Of a stretch of DNA of 64,000 nt, positions 49,494 through 59,354 are shown one piece after another (the stretch's first letter is position 1; each line of letters begins with the position of its first letter). Below the pieces are notes generated by a model. The model was not told the DNA's origin. It was given only the letters and a program-made list of their open reading frames with translations, and did not search any database. The stretch covers positions 1 to 64,000 of the forward strand of contig NZ_FWFG01000048.1 in the NCBI RefSeq assembly GCF_900163655.1, written 5' to 3'. The translations under genes and the position numbers were made by a program. Source of the stretch: Brachybacterium nesterenkovii. GTDB lineage: Bacteria; Actinomycetota; Actinomycetes; Actinomycetales; Dermabacteraceae.

Positions 49494-51824
49494 TCAGCCG
49501 CGGTCGCGCCGAGGCCGTGCGGACAGGCGCTCGGCATCGGCGCGGATCGCGGCGAGACGCTCGACCGCACCGCTCGACCGCGACGGCGCGTAGCGGGCGC
49601 GGGCGACGGCGGCACCCAGGTGAGCGGCCGCGGCGCGGTCCTCGTCCTCGACCGCCAGCCCGGCCCGTTCCCGCTGGGCGAGCAGGTCGGCGAGCGCCGC
49701 ACGCGGCGGCAGCGACGGGTCCAGCCGCTCCGGCGACCCGCCACCACGAGCCCCACGGCCGGGAGCCCCTGCCCCGGGAGTCCCTGCGCCGCGGGGCCGC
49801 CAGCGTCGGCGCCGTGCGAGCGTCCGCTCGAGCTCGTCCCAGGCCAGCAGCGCCGTCGCGCGCTCCGGCTCTGTCGCCGCGGCGGCCTGCTCCCAGCGCC
49901 GCTCGACGGCCCGGCGTCGTGCACGCACCAGCGCGATCGCCCCGCCGGCCAGCGCGAGCAGTCCGAGGACGGCCCCGAGGGCGGCCTGCGGGATGCGCCC
50001 CGCCGTCGACGGAGACTGCGTCGCCGCGGCGCTCGTGCTCGAGGCCGTCGGCGCCGGAGCGGTCGGCGCGGCGCCCTCGGGTGTCGGGTCCTGGGCGGCC
50101 GACGTGGTCGGCTCGGGGGTCGCGGTGGGCTCGGCGGCGTCGGCGGACGCATCGCGGTCGGGTCGGTCGATGCCGCTGGGCGCGGCCGCCGGGGTGGGCT
50201 CGAAGCGGATCCACCCGAGCTCGGGTCCGAACCACACCTCCGGCCACGCGTGCGCGTTGCGGCTGGTCACCACGTGCTCGTCGCCCTGCGCTGTGCCCGC
50301 GGTGAAACCGATCGCGACGCGCGCGGGATGCCCCTCGGCGATCATCATCAGCGCGAACGTGGCGGCGAACTGCTCGCAGTAGCCGCGGCGGTCGTGGAGG
50401 AACGAGACGACGGGGTCCTCGCCGAGCGGCGTGCGCGCCTGCAGGTCGTAGGCGAAGGAGCCGCGGAAGTAGTCCTCGTAGGCGAGCGCGAGGTCGTAGA
50501 CGGTCTGCGCGCCGGAGTCCTCGCGGACCTGGCGGGCGAGGGAGGCGACGAGCGGGGGCACCTCGGCGGTGATCTCGCCGGAGTCGAGGGGCCCGGTGAG
50601 GTCCTCGGGGGCGACGGCGCGCAGGGACTCGGCATCGGCCGGGGCGGGGGCGGCGGCGACCGCGTAGGTCGTCCCGGCCAGCGGACGCGGCTCGCGGGAG
50701 TCGAGCGCGAGCTCCCCGCGCCCGTCGCGGTCGGCGGGGATGCCGAGGGTCCCTGTGTCGGCCCAGCGGATCCGGTCCGGGGCCGGCAGGGTGTCGGAGG
50801 CCAGGTCGGTCACGGACAGGTCGTAGCGGTGGGTGCCCTCGGGCGGCTCCGGCGCGCTCATGCGGTCGGAGGAGGCCTGCTGGCCCGGGGAGCCGAGGCC
50901 GCGCTGCCAGTCGCCGTCGGCGTAGGCGGTGAGGGTGTGCAGGCGCAGGTAGCCGGGCTGCGGGTCGTCGGTGCGGTAGCGCAGCACCTCCGTCTCCTGC
51001 GCCTGCTGGAGGTCGCGGCGCACTGAGACGCTGTCGTCGATCATCACCGGGCCCGCCGAGCCGCCCAGCCCCCATTGTGCGAGCATGCCCGCGGTCACGG
51101 GCCCCTGGGGGACCGCGGCGGTCGGGAGCACCGGGGCGAGGACGGGGCCCAGGCCCAGCACGGCGGCGCTCGCGACGGCGGCGACGACGGTGCCGCGGAT
51201 CGAGGCGAGCGAGGGCAGCAGCCACAGCAGCAGGGCTCCGGCGATCGGGCCGGCGATGGTCCACCAGGGGCCGCCGTCGGGGACCATGAGCACGGGGGCC
51301 AGGGCGAAGGCCGTCAGCGTCAGGCCCGCAGGACCGGGCCGGTCGAGGTCGACCACCAGCGTGTCGAGGACCAGGGCGATGAGGCCCAGCAGGAGGATGA
51401 GGGTGATGAGGCCGCCGCCGTGGACGCGGGCGGGCGGCGCGGCGCTCCCCAGCTGCAGCAGCCCGCGGCCGATGAGGTCCACCTGGCCGGTGATGGCGGA
51501 GGTGAGAGAGGGGCCGAGGGCGAGGGTGCCGGTCGCGGCTTCGGTGGCGAGGATCGCGAGCCCGAGGCCCAGCATCTGGGCGAGCGGCACCGGCAGCCAC
51601 CGCGGCCCGAGGGCGCGCACGAGCAGGCCGGGGGCGGTGATCGCGAGGCCCCCGACGGCGGTGACCAGCAGCGGGCCCGGGGGCTCGAGCAGCAGCGCCA
51701 GCGGGGGGCACGCCAGGAGCAGGGCGATCAGCACGGCGAGCGCGCGCAGGGCGGGGCGGAGACGGTCGGCGGCGCCGGGTCGGTCGGTGCTGCGACGGTC
51801 GCCCGTGCGGGTCGCGGCGCTCAT
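49494..51824 (-). CDS. TgpA-like membrane transglutaminase (DUF3488)
   Basis: A 776-residue membrane protein. Six or more helices occupy the N-terminal 250 residues (DUF3488), followed by an external transglutaminase-like domain. The catalytic Cys is C483 in RRGYCEQFAATFALM and the His is H525 in NAHAWPEVW. The third residue, usually Asp, is Glu in GWIRFEPTP. After a Thr/Pro/Ala-rich stalk comes another helix and a cytoplasmic C-terminal tail. ATG 51824 overlaps the DUF58 stop by four bases. Third gene of a MoxR-DUF58-TgpA unit; the target is unknown. Confidence 0.9.
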   Translation of the reverse strand: MSAATRTGDRRSTDRPGAADRLRPALRALAVLIALLLACPPLALLLEPPGPLLVTAVGGLAITAPGLLVRALGPRWLPVPLAQMLGLGLAILATEAATGTLALGPSLTSAITGQVDLIGRGLLQLGSAAPPARVHGGGLITLILLLGLIALVLDTLVVDLDRPGPAGLTLTAFALAPVLMVPDGGPWWTIAGPIAGALLLWLLPSLASIRGTVVAAVASAAVLGLGPVLAPVLPTAAVPQGPVTAGMLAQWGLGGSAGPVMIDDSVSVRRDLQQAQETEVLRYRTDDPQPGYLRLHTLTAYADGDWQRGLGSPGQQASSDRMSAPEPPEGTHRYDLSVTDLASDTLPAPDRIRWADTGTLGIPADRDGRGELALDSREPRPLAGTTYAVAAAPAPADAESLRAVAPEDLTGPLDSGEITAEVPPLVASLARQVREDSGAQTVYDLALAYEDYFRGSFAYDLQARTPLGEDPVVSFLHDRRGYCEQFAATFALMMIAEGHPARVAIGFTAGTAQGDEHVVTSRNAHAWPEVWFGPELGWIRFEPTPAAAPSGIDRPDRDASADAAEPTATPEPTTSAAQDPTPEGAAPTAPAPTASSTSAAATQSPSTAGRIPQAALGAVLGLLALAGGAIALVRARRRAVERRWEQAAAATEPERATALLAWDELERTLARRRRWRPRGAGTPGAGAPGRGARGGGSPERLDPSLPPRAALADLLAQRERAGLAVEDEDRAAAAHLGAAVARARYAPSRSSGAVERLAAIRADAERLSARPRRDRG

Positions 51825-53245
51825 CGTGTCGCCGTCCCGGTGGCGCCGAGGGCCTCGAGGGCGTCGGCGAGCGGCGTCCCGACCGTCAGCTCGACCACGT
51901 CCCAGCCCCCGCCGCGCCCCGCCTCGGGGGCGGTGCGGGCACCCGGGGCGACGGCGACCGCGAGGCGCCGGCCCGCCCGTCCCGTGAGCGGGGAGAGCTC
52001 CGCCAGGTGCGCGGGCAGCCCGGCACCGCCGAGGGTGCCGTCGTCCGCAGCGCCCCGTTCGCCCCCCTGGGAGACGCGGTGCTCCGCCGCGCCCGTCGGA
52101 CGGGGCCCCAGGCTTGTCGATCCCACGACGACCGCGAGGCCCACCCCGCCGGTGGTGATGCCGCCGGACGGGGCGGCGTGCAGAAGCGCCCCTGCAGGGC
52201 CGGGGCCGACGGCGCCACCACCGCGGTCATCGCGGCCGCTTTCGCCACCGCCGCCCGCGTGATCGCCGCCGCCGTCGTCCTCGGCGGTGCGGAAGCGCAG
52301 GCGGGCGAGCGCGAGCAGGGCGGCGCGGACGGCCTCGGCATCGGCGGCGAGGGCCGGGGCGCCCGCCTCCCCCGTCGCGGCCAGCGGCGGGGTCTCGGCC
52401 ACGATCTCCTCGCCGCGCGCATCGAGCATCCGCACGCCCCAGCCCTGCGCGCGCAGGATGGTCCACAGGCTCGCGGCGAGGGAGACGATCCGCTCGCGCA
52501 CGGCCTCGTCCGCCCCGGCATGGGAGCGGTCGTCGAGGACGATCGCGGCGGTCGCGGCGGCGGCCGGCTCGTCCTCGCGCGTCATCAGGCGGTCCGTGCG
52601 GGCGCTCGCCCGCCAATGGATGCGGCGCAGGTCGTCGCCGGGGACGTAGGGCCGGGCGAGGGGGCCGATGTCCCCGGCACCGGGCGCGGCGGCGCTCATG
52701 CGTCCATCGGCGGCGAGGCCCGCGCGCCGCGGCAGCGCGTCGGGGACGGCCTCGATCCGCGGGAGCGCGGTGATGCTGCCGCCGGGGTGCTCGGTGCGGC
52801 TCAGGCGCCACATCCCCAACGGGTCGACGGCGCGGATCCGGCAGGCGCCGAGGTCGTGCTCGCCGCGGCCCTGCGCGATCAGCCGGTGGGACATGTCGGC
52901 GCCCAGCGGAAGCACCCCGGGGCCGCCGAGCGCGGGTGGGAGGGCGCAGCGCACGGTCCCGCGGGCGAGGGGGATGCGGGCGATGACGGCGCGCGGGGCG
53001 AGCGCGAGGTCCACGCGGACGCCGTCGCCGACGGGCACCGCGTCCTCCTGGACGCGGCGGTGCAGGCGCAGGCCCGGCAGCGCCAGGGCGAGGCAGAGGG
53101 CGGAGACGGCCAGGACCACGCAGAGCGCGGCGGCGACGTCGCGCGGCGCCCGCAGCCCCAGGCCCGCGGAGCCGGCCAGGAGCACGACGGTCGCGAGGAT
53201 CACGGCGAGGCCGCGGGCGATCGGCCGCAGGGTCGTGCCGCGCAC
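51821..53245 (-). CDS. DUF58 protein
   Basis: A 474-residue protein with two membrane helices near the N-terminus and a cytoplasmic domain. The DUF58 signature appears as GDDLRRIHWRASARTDRLM (near residue 210), preceded by the PLGMWRLSR segment. The C-terminal half carries an Ala/Gly-rich insert (about residues 330-420) beyond the usual length. The start GTG 53245 is six bases past the MoxR stop. The conserved pairing with MoxR suggests chaperone-assisted assembly of a membrane complex. Confidence 0.86.
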   Translation of the reverse strand: MRGTTLRPIARGLAVILATVVLLAGSAGLGLRAPRDVAAALCVVLAVSALCLALALPGLRLHRRVQEDAVPVGDGVRVDLALAPRAVIARIPLARGTVRCALPPALGGPGVLPLGADMSHRLIAQGRGEHDLGACRIRAVDPLGMWRLSRTEHPGGSITALPRIEAVPDALPRRAGLAADGRMSAAAPGAGDIGPLARPYVPGDDLRRIHWRASARTDRLMTREDEPAAAATAAIVLDDRSHAGADEAVRERIVSLAASLWTILRAQGWGVRMLDARGEEIVAETPPLAATGEAGAPALAADAEAVRAALLALARLRFRTAEDDGGGDHAGGGGESGRDDRGGGAVGPGPAGALLHAAPSGGITTGGVGLAVVVGSTSLGPRPTGAAEHRVSQGGERGAADDGTLGGAGLPAHLAELSPLTGRAGRRLAVAVAPGARTAPEAGRGGGWDVVELTVGTPLADALEALGATGTATR

Positions 53246-53250
53246 CGGGA

Positions 53251-54267
53251 TCAGGCCCGGACGGGGGTGCGCTCGAGCACCTCGGCGAGGACCCCGGCCC
53301 CGGTGGCGCCCTGGGACAGGGCGCGCGGCGCGAGGTGCAGGCGGTGGCCCCACACGGGCTCGATCACGGCGCGCACGTCCTCGGGCTCCGTCCACGGGCA
53401 GCCGGCGACGGCCGCATGCGCCTTGGCGGCGCGCAGCAGGTGCACCCCGGCGCGCGGCGAGGCCCCGAGGGCCAGCTGCGGGTGCGAGCGCGTGGCCTCG
53501 GCCAGGCGCACGACGTAGGAGGCGACCTGCGCATCGACGTGGACTCGGCGGACGTCGCGGATCGCCGCTGCCACGGCGCTCGGCTCGGTCACCGCACGGA
53601 TCGCGTCGACGGGCGAGCGGTCGGCTCCGGGCAGCGCGCCCGTCTGGTGCAGGAGCATGCGCGACTCGGCCTCCGCGACGGGGTAGCCGATGGAGATGCG
53701 GGCGGTGAAGCGGTCGCGCTGGGCCTCGGGCAGGCGGTACGTGCCCTCCATCTCGACGGGGTTGGAGGTCGCGATGACGAAGAACGGGTCCGGCAGCGCG
53801 TACGTGGTGCCGTCCACGCTCACCTGGTGCTCCTCCATCGCCTCCAGCAGCGCCGACTGCGTCTTGGGCGAGGCGCGGTTGATCTCATCGGCCAGCAGCA
53901 CCTGGGTGAACACGGCGCCGGGCCGGAACTCGAAGGCCCGGGAGGCCTGGTCGAAGATGCTCACGCCCGTGATGTCCCCGGGCAGGAGGTCCGGGGTGAA
54001 CTGGATGCGGTGGCGCTCGGCTCCCAGCGCGGCCGCCAGCGACGTGGCCAGGACGGTCTTGCCCACGCCGGGGATGTCCTCGATGAGCAGGTGCCCGCCG
54101 GACAGCAGCACCAGCAGCGTGCGGTCGACCACCTCCCGCTTGCCCTCGACGACGGTCGCGACCTGTTCGCCGACGGACTGCGCCAGGCGCGCGATCCGCT
54201 CGGCCCCGGCGTCATCCAGCGGCCGGGGCTCTGCGGCGGCACCGGTGTCGGCGGTGGTCTCGGTCAT
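53251..54267 (-). CDS. MoxR-family AAA ATPase
   Basis: A 338-residue AAA+ ATPase. Walker A is GVGKTVLA near residue 70, Walker B LLADEINRA, and sensor 1 IATSNPVEMEGTY, all in the MoxR pattern, followed by the C-terminal lid. MoxR proteins act as chaperones for metal insertion or complex assembly. ATG 54267 has GAGGAG ten bases upstream; ATG 54288 in frame is the alternative. It leads the MoxR-DUF58-TgpA group. Confidence 0.92.
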   Translation of the reverse strand: MTETTADTGAAAEPRPLDDAGAERIARLAQSVGEQVATVVEGKREVVDRTLLVLLSGGHLLIEDIPGVGKTVLATSLAAALGAERHRIQFTPDLLPGDITGVSIFDQASRAFEFRPGAVFTQVLLADEINRASPKTQSALLEAMEEHQVSVDGTTYALPDPFFVIATSNPVEMEGTYRLPEAQRDRFTARISIGYPVAEAESRMLLHQTGALPGADRSPVDAIRAVTEPSAVAAAIRDVRRVHVDAQVASYVVRLAEATRSHPQLALGASPRAGVHLLRAAKAHAAVAGCPWTEPEDVRAVIEPVWGHRLHLAPRALSQGATGAGVLAEVLERTPVRA

Positions 54268-54313
54268 CGCTGCGCTGCTCCTCGTCATCGCGTCAGGTGC
54301 ACTCCGGGCGGAT

Positions 54314-55711
54314 TCACGCCCCCAGGTAGGCCCGCAGCGCCGCGTCCTGGTCGCGCGGGGCGAAGCCCGTCGCCCGGATCCTCGCGAGGTCGAGGGCGGA
54401 GTGCTCGGGCCGGGGCGCGATGCCCTCCTTGCCCGCGTAGTACTCGGCCGTCGTCACCGGGGTGACGCGGGAGGGATCCGCCCCCACCAGCTCGAACACG
54501 CGCTGCGCGATATCGGCCCAGCTCAGGACTTCGCCGTCGCAGGAGACGTTGTAGGTCCCGTACGGCGCGTCCGCCTCGAGCAGATGGTCGATGGCGCCGG
54601 CGAGGTCCTCGGTGAACGTCAGGCGCCCCAGCTGGTCCGAGACGACCGACGGGTCGATGCCGCGCTCGGCGAGGGACGCCATCGTGCGCACGAAGTTGTT
54701 GCCGTCGCCGACCACCCAGCTGGTGCGGGCGATGTAGTGCTCCGGGAGCGTCGCGACGGCGAGGTCGCCGGCGGCCTTCGTCTGGCCGTAGACGCCCAGC
54801 GGGCTGAAGCCCTCGTCCTCCGTGTGGAGCTCGGCGGTGCCGTCGAAGACGTAGTCGCTCGAGACGTGCACCAGGCGGGCGCGATGGGCCCGCGCGGCCT
54901 CGACCAGGCGGGCGACGCCGTGGACGTTCGTGGCCCAGGCGTCCCGGCGCCCCTGCTCCGTCTCGGCGGCGTCGACCGCGGTGTACGCCGCGGCGTTGAC
55001 GATGGTCCCGTACGGCGCGAAATCGAAGGCCGCCACGCTCGCGGCGTCGGACATGTCCAGCGTGTCGCGATCGACCACGTCGACGTCCGCGCGCCCGGTC
55101 CACTGCGTCGTGAGCGCCCGGCCCAGCTGCCCTCCCCCGCCGACCACGAGGGTGCGGCGCGGCGGCACCGGCACCACGTCGGCCAGACGCGGATGCGCGC
55201 GGTCCTTGTCGGACAGCTCCGCCTTCTCCAGCGGGACCGGCCACGGGATCGCGACGGTCTCGTCGGCCAGGTTCAGGAAGGTGTACTGCGCCTGCGCGGC
55301 CTCCGACCAGTGGTCGTTGACCAGGTACGTGTACGCGGCCGGGGCCTCGATCGTCTGGAACGCGTTGCCCACGCCGCGGGGCACGAAGATCGCGGTGTCC
55401 GGGCCGATCTCGTGCCAGTAGGCGGTGCCGAACGTCGGCCCCTCGCGCAGGTCCACCCAGGCGCCGAACACGCGGCCCGTCGCCACCGAGATGTACTTGT
55501 CCCACGGCTCGGCATGGATGCCGCGGGTCACGCCCTCGACCTGGTTGAACGAGATGTTGTTCTGCACCGGGCCGAAGTCCGGCAGCCCCGCCTCGACCAT
55601 CTTGGCCCGCTGCCAGTTCTCCTTGAACCAGCCGCGGTTGTCCCCCGGCAGCGGGAGGTCGATGACGAGCAGCCCCGGGATCGAGGTGGTGTGGACGGCG
55701 AGCTGCTTCAT
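54314..55711 (-). CDS. RmlC-RmlD fusion, dTDP-rhamnose epimerase/reductase
   Basis: A 465-residue two-domain protein. Residues 1-185 are an RmlC-like cupin (dTDP-4-keto-6-deoxyglucose 3,5-epimerase) with H66 and K72 in RGIHAEPWDKY. Residues 187-465 are RmlD (dTDP-4-keto-rhamnose reductase): NADPH motif GGGGQLGRAL and catalytic Y308xxxK312 in YGQTK. In the RmlC half the usual PxGFAHGF segment reads VPRGVGNAF, so the His of that site is absent. Start ATG 55711 follows AGGAG. It would carry out the last two steps of dTDP-L-rhamnose synthesis after RmlA and RmlB. Confidence 0.9.
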   Translation of the reverse strand: MKQLAVHTTSIPGLLVIDLPLPGDNRGWFKENWQRAKMVEAGLPDFGPVQNNISFNQVEGVTRGIHAEPWDKYISVATGRVFGAWVDLREGPTFGTAYWHEIGPDTAIFVPRGVGNAFQTIEAPAAYTYLVNDHWSEAAQAQYTFLNLADETVAIPWPVPLEKAELSDKDRAHPRLADVVPVPPRRTLVVGGGGQLGRALTTQWTGRADVDVVDRDTLDMSDAASVAAFDFAPYGTIVNAAAYTAVDAAETEQGRRDAWATNVHGVARLVEAARAHRARLVHVSSDYVFDGTAELHTEDEGFSPLGVYGQTKAAGDLAVATLPEHYIARTSWVVGDGNNFVRTMASLAERGIDPSVVSDQLGRLTFTEDLAGAIDHLLEADAPYGTYNVSCDGEVLSWADIAQRVFELVGADPSRVTPVTTAEYYAGKEGIAPRPEHSALDLARIRATGFAPRDQDAALRAYLGA

Positions 55712-55795
55712 GCGGGAGATCTCCTGTGGGCGGATGCGAAGCGGATGGGGCGGAGGAAGGGCGGGGCGCTGGCCGGGAGCGGCCGGCACCGGGGC

Positions 55796-55861
55796 GGATC
55801 AGAGCTCTCGGATCAGAGCTCTCGGATCAGGGCTCTCGGGGCAGCGCTCTCGGATCAGCAG
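55796..55861. repeat. 14-bp tandem repeat, four to five copies
   Basis: Units GGATCAGAGCTCTC start at 55796 and 55810 (identical), 55824 (one change) and 55838 (more changed), with a partial unit at 55852. The array lies between the rmlB stop and the rmlC-rmlD start. Each unit contains a self-complementary AGAGCTCT core, so each could form a small palindrome. Confidence 0.88.
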
Positions 55862-55903
55862 ACGCCGGCGCGGATCGGAGATGACCCGGCGAGCACCGGG
55901 CGA

Positions 55904-56944
<1,041 letters not shown>

Positions 56945-57025
56945 CTAGTCGAGGGACGGCGGCACGGCCCGCCCGCCCGGCCGCACCCCAGGGCGCCGCG
57001 GCGGGGCCCGATGGGCCCCGGTGGC

Positions 57026-57093
57026 AGAACTGGTAGCCATGGGTGCAGACGCTCCCTCTGGAGGGCTCGTCTTCCTGCATGACTACCAGTTCT
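57026..57093. repeat. Hairpin element, copy 1 (between rmlB and the DUF559 gene)
   Basis: An imperfect palindrome of 68 bases. The outer stem AGAACTGGTAG (57026-57036) pairs perfectly with 57083-57093; CATG and AGACG segments pair further in; the tip is CCCTC-TG-GAGGG (57054-57065). The left arm matches copy 2 at 23 of the first 26 bases. It lies 120 bases upstream of the rmlB start and 140 bases before the DUF559 gene start. Confidence 0.88.
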
Positions 57094-57232
57094 TGCAGCG
57101 CCTCCGCCCACCCGCAAAGCCATGACGCACGGCGGACCGGATCGCGGCCCCGTCTTTCCCGCACATGCAGAGTTCTCCACAGCCGAGCGCTCGGCGGGAG
57201 ACACCAGAGCGCGCGACGGCGAGGCTCCCGAC

Positions 57233-58289
57233 ATGCACTCAGCCAGCACCCTTCGCATCCCTGCGGATGCGATCCCCACACCGAGGCCCCGTCGGGCTCC
57301 AGGATCACCGCATCTGTCTCCTGAGGTATCCGGCATCTGGGACCGTCGCTCCCTGCTCCGCAGCGGGTTCACAGACGCCGAGGTCAGGTCGCAGCTCCGG
57401 CTCGGCAGACTCGTTCCCGCCGGGCGCGGGAGGTACGCGAGCGGAAGCGCGGACCCGCGCGCTGCGGGCGCTTCGCGCTGGCTATCGTCCGACCTGCGTC
57501 GACGCCGCGTTCGCCCACAAGCTGTGGATCCCCGACGGCGCTCGAGATCAAAGGGCCCACGTCTATCGCAAGCGCGACGCTGGTCCCGCCCCGCGGTGGG
57601 CCGCCCCCCATAGACCGTGGCTCACCTCGTGGCCCGAGGCGGATCCGATCGCATCAGTGCCGGTGCTCCTCGCCCATGCTCTGCGCTGCCAGGAGCCCGA
57701 GACGACTGCCATCCTGATGGAGTCGGCGCTGCATCAGGGTCTGATCCTCCCCGACGACCTCATGTCCCTGATCCACGAAGCTCCCGTCGCCGCCCGACGC
57801 ACCTTCCACAGCCTCTCGACGGCCAGCGAGTCCGGCTCGGAGACACGCGTGGTGCGCTGGCTGCGGCACCGCGGCTTCCAGGTCGAGCAGCAGGTCTTCA
57901 TCGAGGAGGTCGGCTACGTCGATGCCTATGCAGGCGGAGTGGTCCTGGAGATGGATGGGCGTACGTATCACAGCTCTCCGGAAGCCTTCGCCGAGGATCG
58001 CCGACGCGATCTCGTCATGCGGCGACTCGGCCTCCAACCGATTCGCCTGAGCTACGGACAGATCTGGCACGACTGGCGGCGCACCCGTGTCGGCACTGCT
58101 CGACGCTATCACCGAAGCGGGGGCCACGGGCCGCAGGGCGTTCGAGCGAGCAACGACAGTCTGAACCGAGAACATCGCGCGGGCAGCGTATCCAGCTGGC
58201 CCGGCTCTACGTTGCGAGAACTGGTAGCCATACATGCAGACGGGTCCCGCAGAACGGGTGTCTGCACGTATAGCTACCAGTTCTCGTAG
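57233..58289 (+). pseudogene. Frameshifted AbiEi-like/DUF559 nuclease-like gene
   Basis: The N-terminal part (from ATG 57233) has the winged-helix pattern common in AbiEi-like proteins: WDRRSLLRSGFTDAEVRSQL, then RLVPAGRGRYA. The frame shifts by a net one base at about 57440-57444, and the homologous sequence continues in another frame as ARTRALRALRAGYRPTCVDAA. The C-terminal part is DUF559/Vsr-like, with SGSETRVVRWLRHRGF, VLEMDGRTYH and EDRRRDLVMRRLG, which include the metal-site Asp and charged residues of the fold. The second frame then runs through hairpin copy 2 and stops inside it. G+C looks lower than in the neighbouring genes. A sequencing error or programmed shift could also explain it. 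Confidence 0.72.
58215..58286. repeat. Hairpin element, copy 2 (3' end of the DUF559 gene)
   Basis: A 72-base near-perfect palindrome. Positions 58215-58241 pair with 58260-58286 at 25 of 27 positions, and the tip is CCCG-CAGAA-CGGG (58246-58258). The outer arms are close to those of copy 1, while the apical stem is of different sequence. It lies between the DUF559 gene and the convergent rmlA gene, and covers the last codons of the open frame. Confidence 0.92.
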
Positions 58290-58321
58290 CCCGCCGGGCA
58301 GGCGCTCGAACGCCCGGCCCG

Positions 58322-59200
58322 TCAGCGCTCCGCGCGCTCGCGCTCCAGCGTGTCCAGCAGATACTTGCCGTACCCGGACTTCACGAGCGGCTCCGCCTTG
58401 GCGCGCAGCTCGTCGTCGCTGAGGAAGCCCATCCGCCAGGCGACCTCCTCGGGGGCACCGATCGACAGGCCCTGGCGCTTCTGCACGGTGCGGATGAAGT
58501 CTCCCGCCGCCGCGAGGTCGTCGAAGGTGCCGGTGTCCAGCCACGCGGTGCCGCGGGTCAGGACCTCGACGTGCAGCGATCCGTCGTCCAGGTAGGTGCG
58601 GTTGAGGTCGGTGATCTCGAGCTCGCCGCGCGGGGACGGCTCGAGCGCCTTGGCGCGCTCGGAGACGGTCGCGTCATAGAAGTACAGGCCCGGGACGGCG
58701 AGGTTGCTCTTGGGCTGAGCCGGCTTCTCCTCCAGCGAGATCGCCCGCCCGTCCTCGCCCATCTCCACGACACCGTAGGCGGTGGGGTCCGCGACCCAGT
58801 AGCCGAACACGGCGGCGCCGTCGACCTCGGTGTAGCGGCGCAGCTGCGAGCCCATACCCTGGCCGTAGAACAGGTTGTCGCCCAGCACCAGCGCGGCGCG
58901 GTCGCCGTCGAGGAACTCCTCGCCCAGGATGAACGCCTGCGCGAGCCCGTCCGGGGAGGGCTGGACCTTGTACTGGAGGTTCACGCCGAAGGCGGAGCCG
59001 TCGCCGAGGACGCGCTGGAAGGCGCTCTGGTCCTGCGGCGTGGTGATGACGAGGATGTCGCGGATGCCCGCGAGCATCAGCGTGCTCAGCGGGTAGTAGA
59101 TCATCGGCTTGTCGTACACCGGCATGAGCTGCTTGGAGACGCCGATGGTGAGCGGGTGCAGTCGGGAGCCGGTACCGCCGGCCAGGATGATTCCACGCAT
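58322..59200 (-). CDS. rmlA: RmlA, glucose-1-phosphate thymidylyltransferase
   Basis: A 292-residue nucleotidyltransferase that makes dTDP-glucose from glucose-1-phosphate and dTTP. The signature [11 protein letters not shown] is at residue 8, followed by [18 protein letters not shown], and later [11 protein letters not shown] and [14 protein letters not shown] in usual order. Start ATG 59200; GTG 59206 is an in-frame alternative. It is on the same strand as rmlB and the fusion gene but separated from them by the hairpin-flanked DUF559 gene, which is on the opposite strand. Confidence 0.95.
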   Translation of the reverse strand: MRGIILAGGTGSRLHPLTIGVSKQLMPVYDKPMIYYPLSTLMLAGIRDILVITTPQDQSAFQRVLGDGSAFGVNLQYKVQPSPDGLAQAFILGEEFLDGDRAALVLGDNLFYGQGMGSQLRRYTEVDGAAVFGYWVADPTAYGVVEMGEDGRAISLEEKPAQPKSNLAVPGLYFYDATVSERAKALEPSPRGELEITDLNRTYLDDGSLHVEVLTRGTAWLDTGTFDDLAAAGDFIRTVQKRQGLSIGAPEEVAWRMGFLSDDELRAKAEPLVKSGYGKYLLDTLERERAER

Positions 59201-59354
59201 GGGCACAGTATGGCAGGCGACGACGCTCCGGCCGGGGCGTTCGGGGCGGATGGGGCCGCGGCGCGCAACGGGGCGGACGCCGGGGGATCAGCGACGTGGA
59301 CCGGGGCTCATCCCGGAGAGGACGGGGAGCGGCACCCGCGATGCCCCGCAGTCG

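Noticed and set aside
55796-55861. CRISPR-like array
   Set aside because: Units are only 14 bp and directly adjacent with no spacers, and no cas genes are present.
57026-58286. Insertion sequence with terminal inverted repeats
   Set aside because: Each end is itself a full palindrome rather than one half of an inverted pair, the enclosed gene is not a transposase, and no target-site duplication is evident.
57654-58544. A 296-residue minus-strand gene across hairpin copy 2
   Set aside because: It joins antisense of the DUF559 gene with an out-of-frame part of rmlA; no coherent domain.
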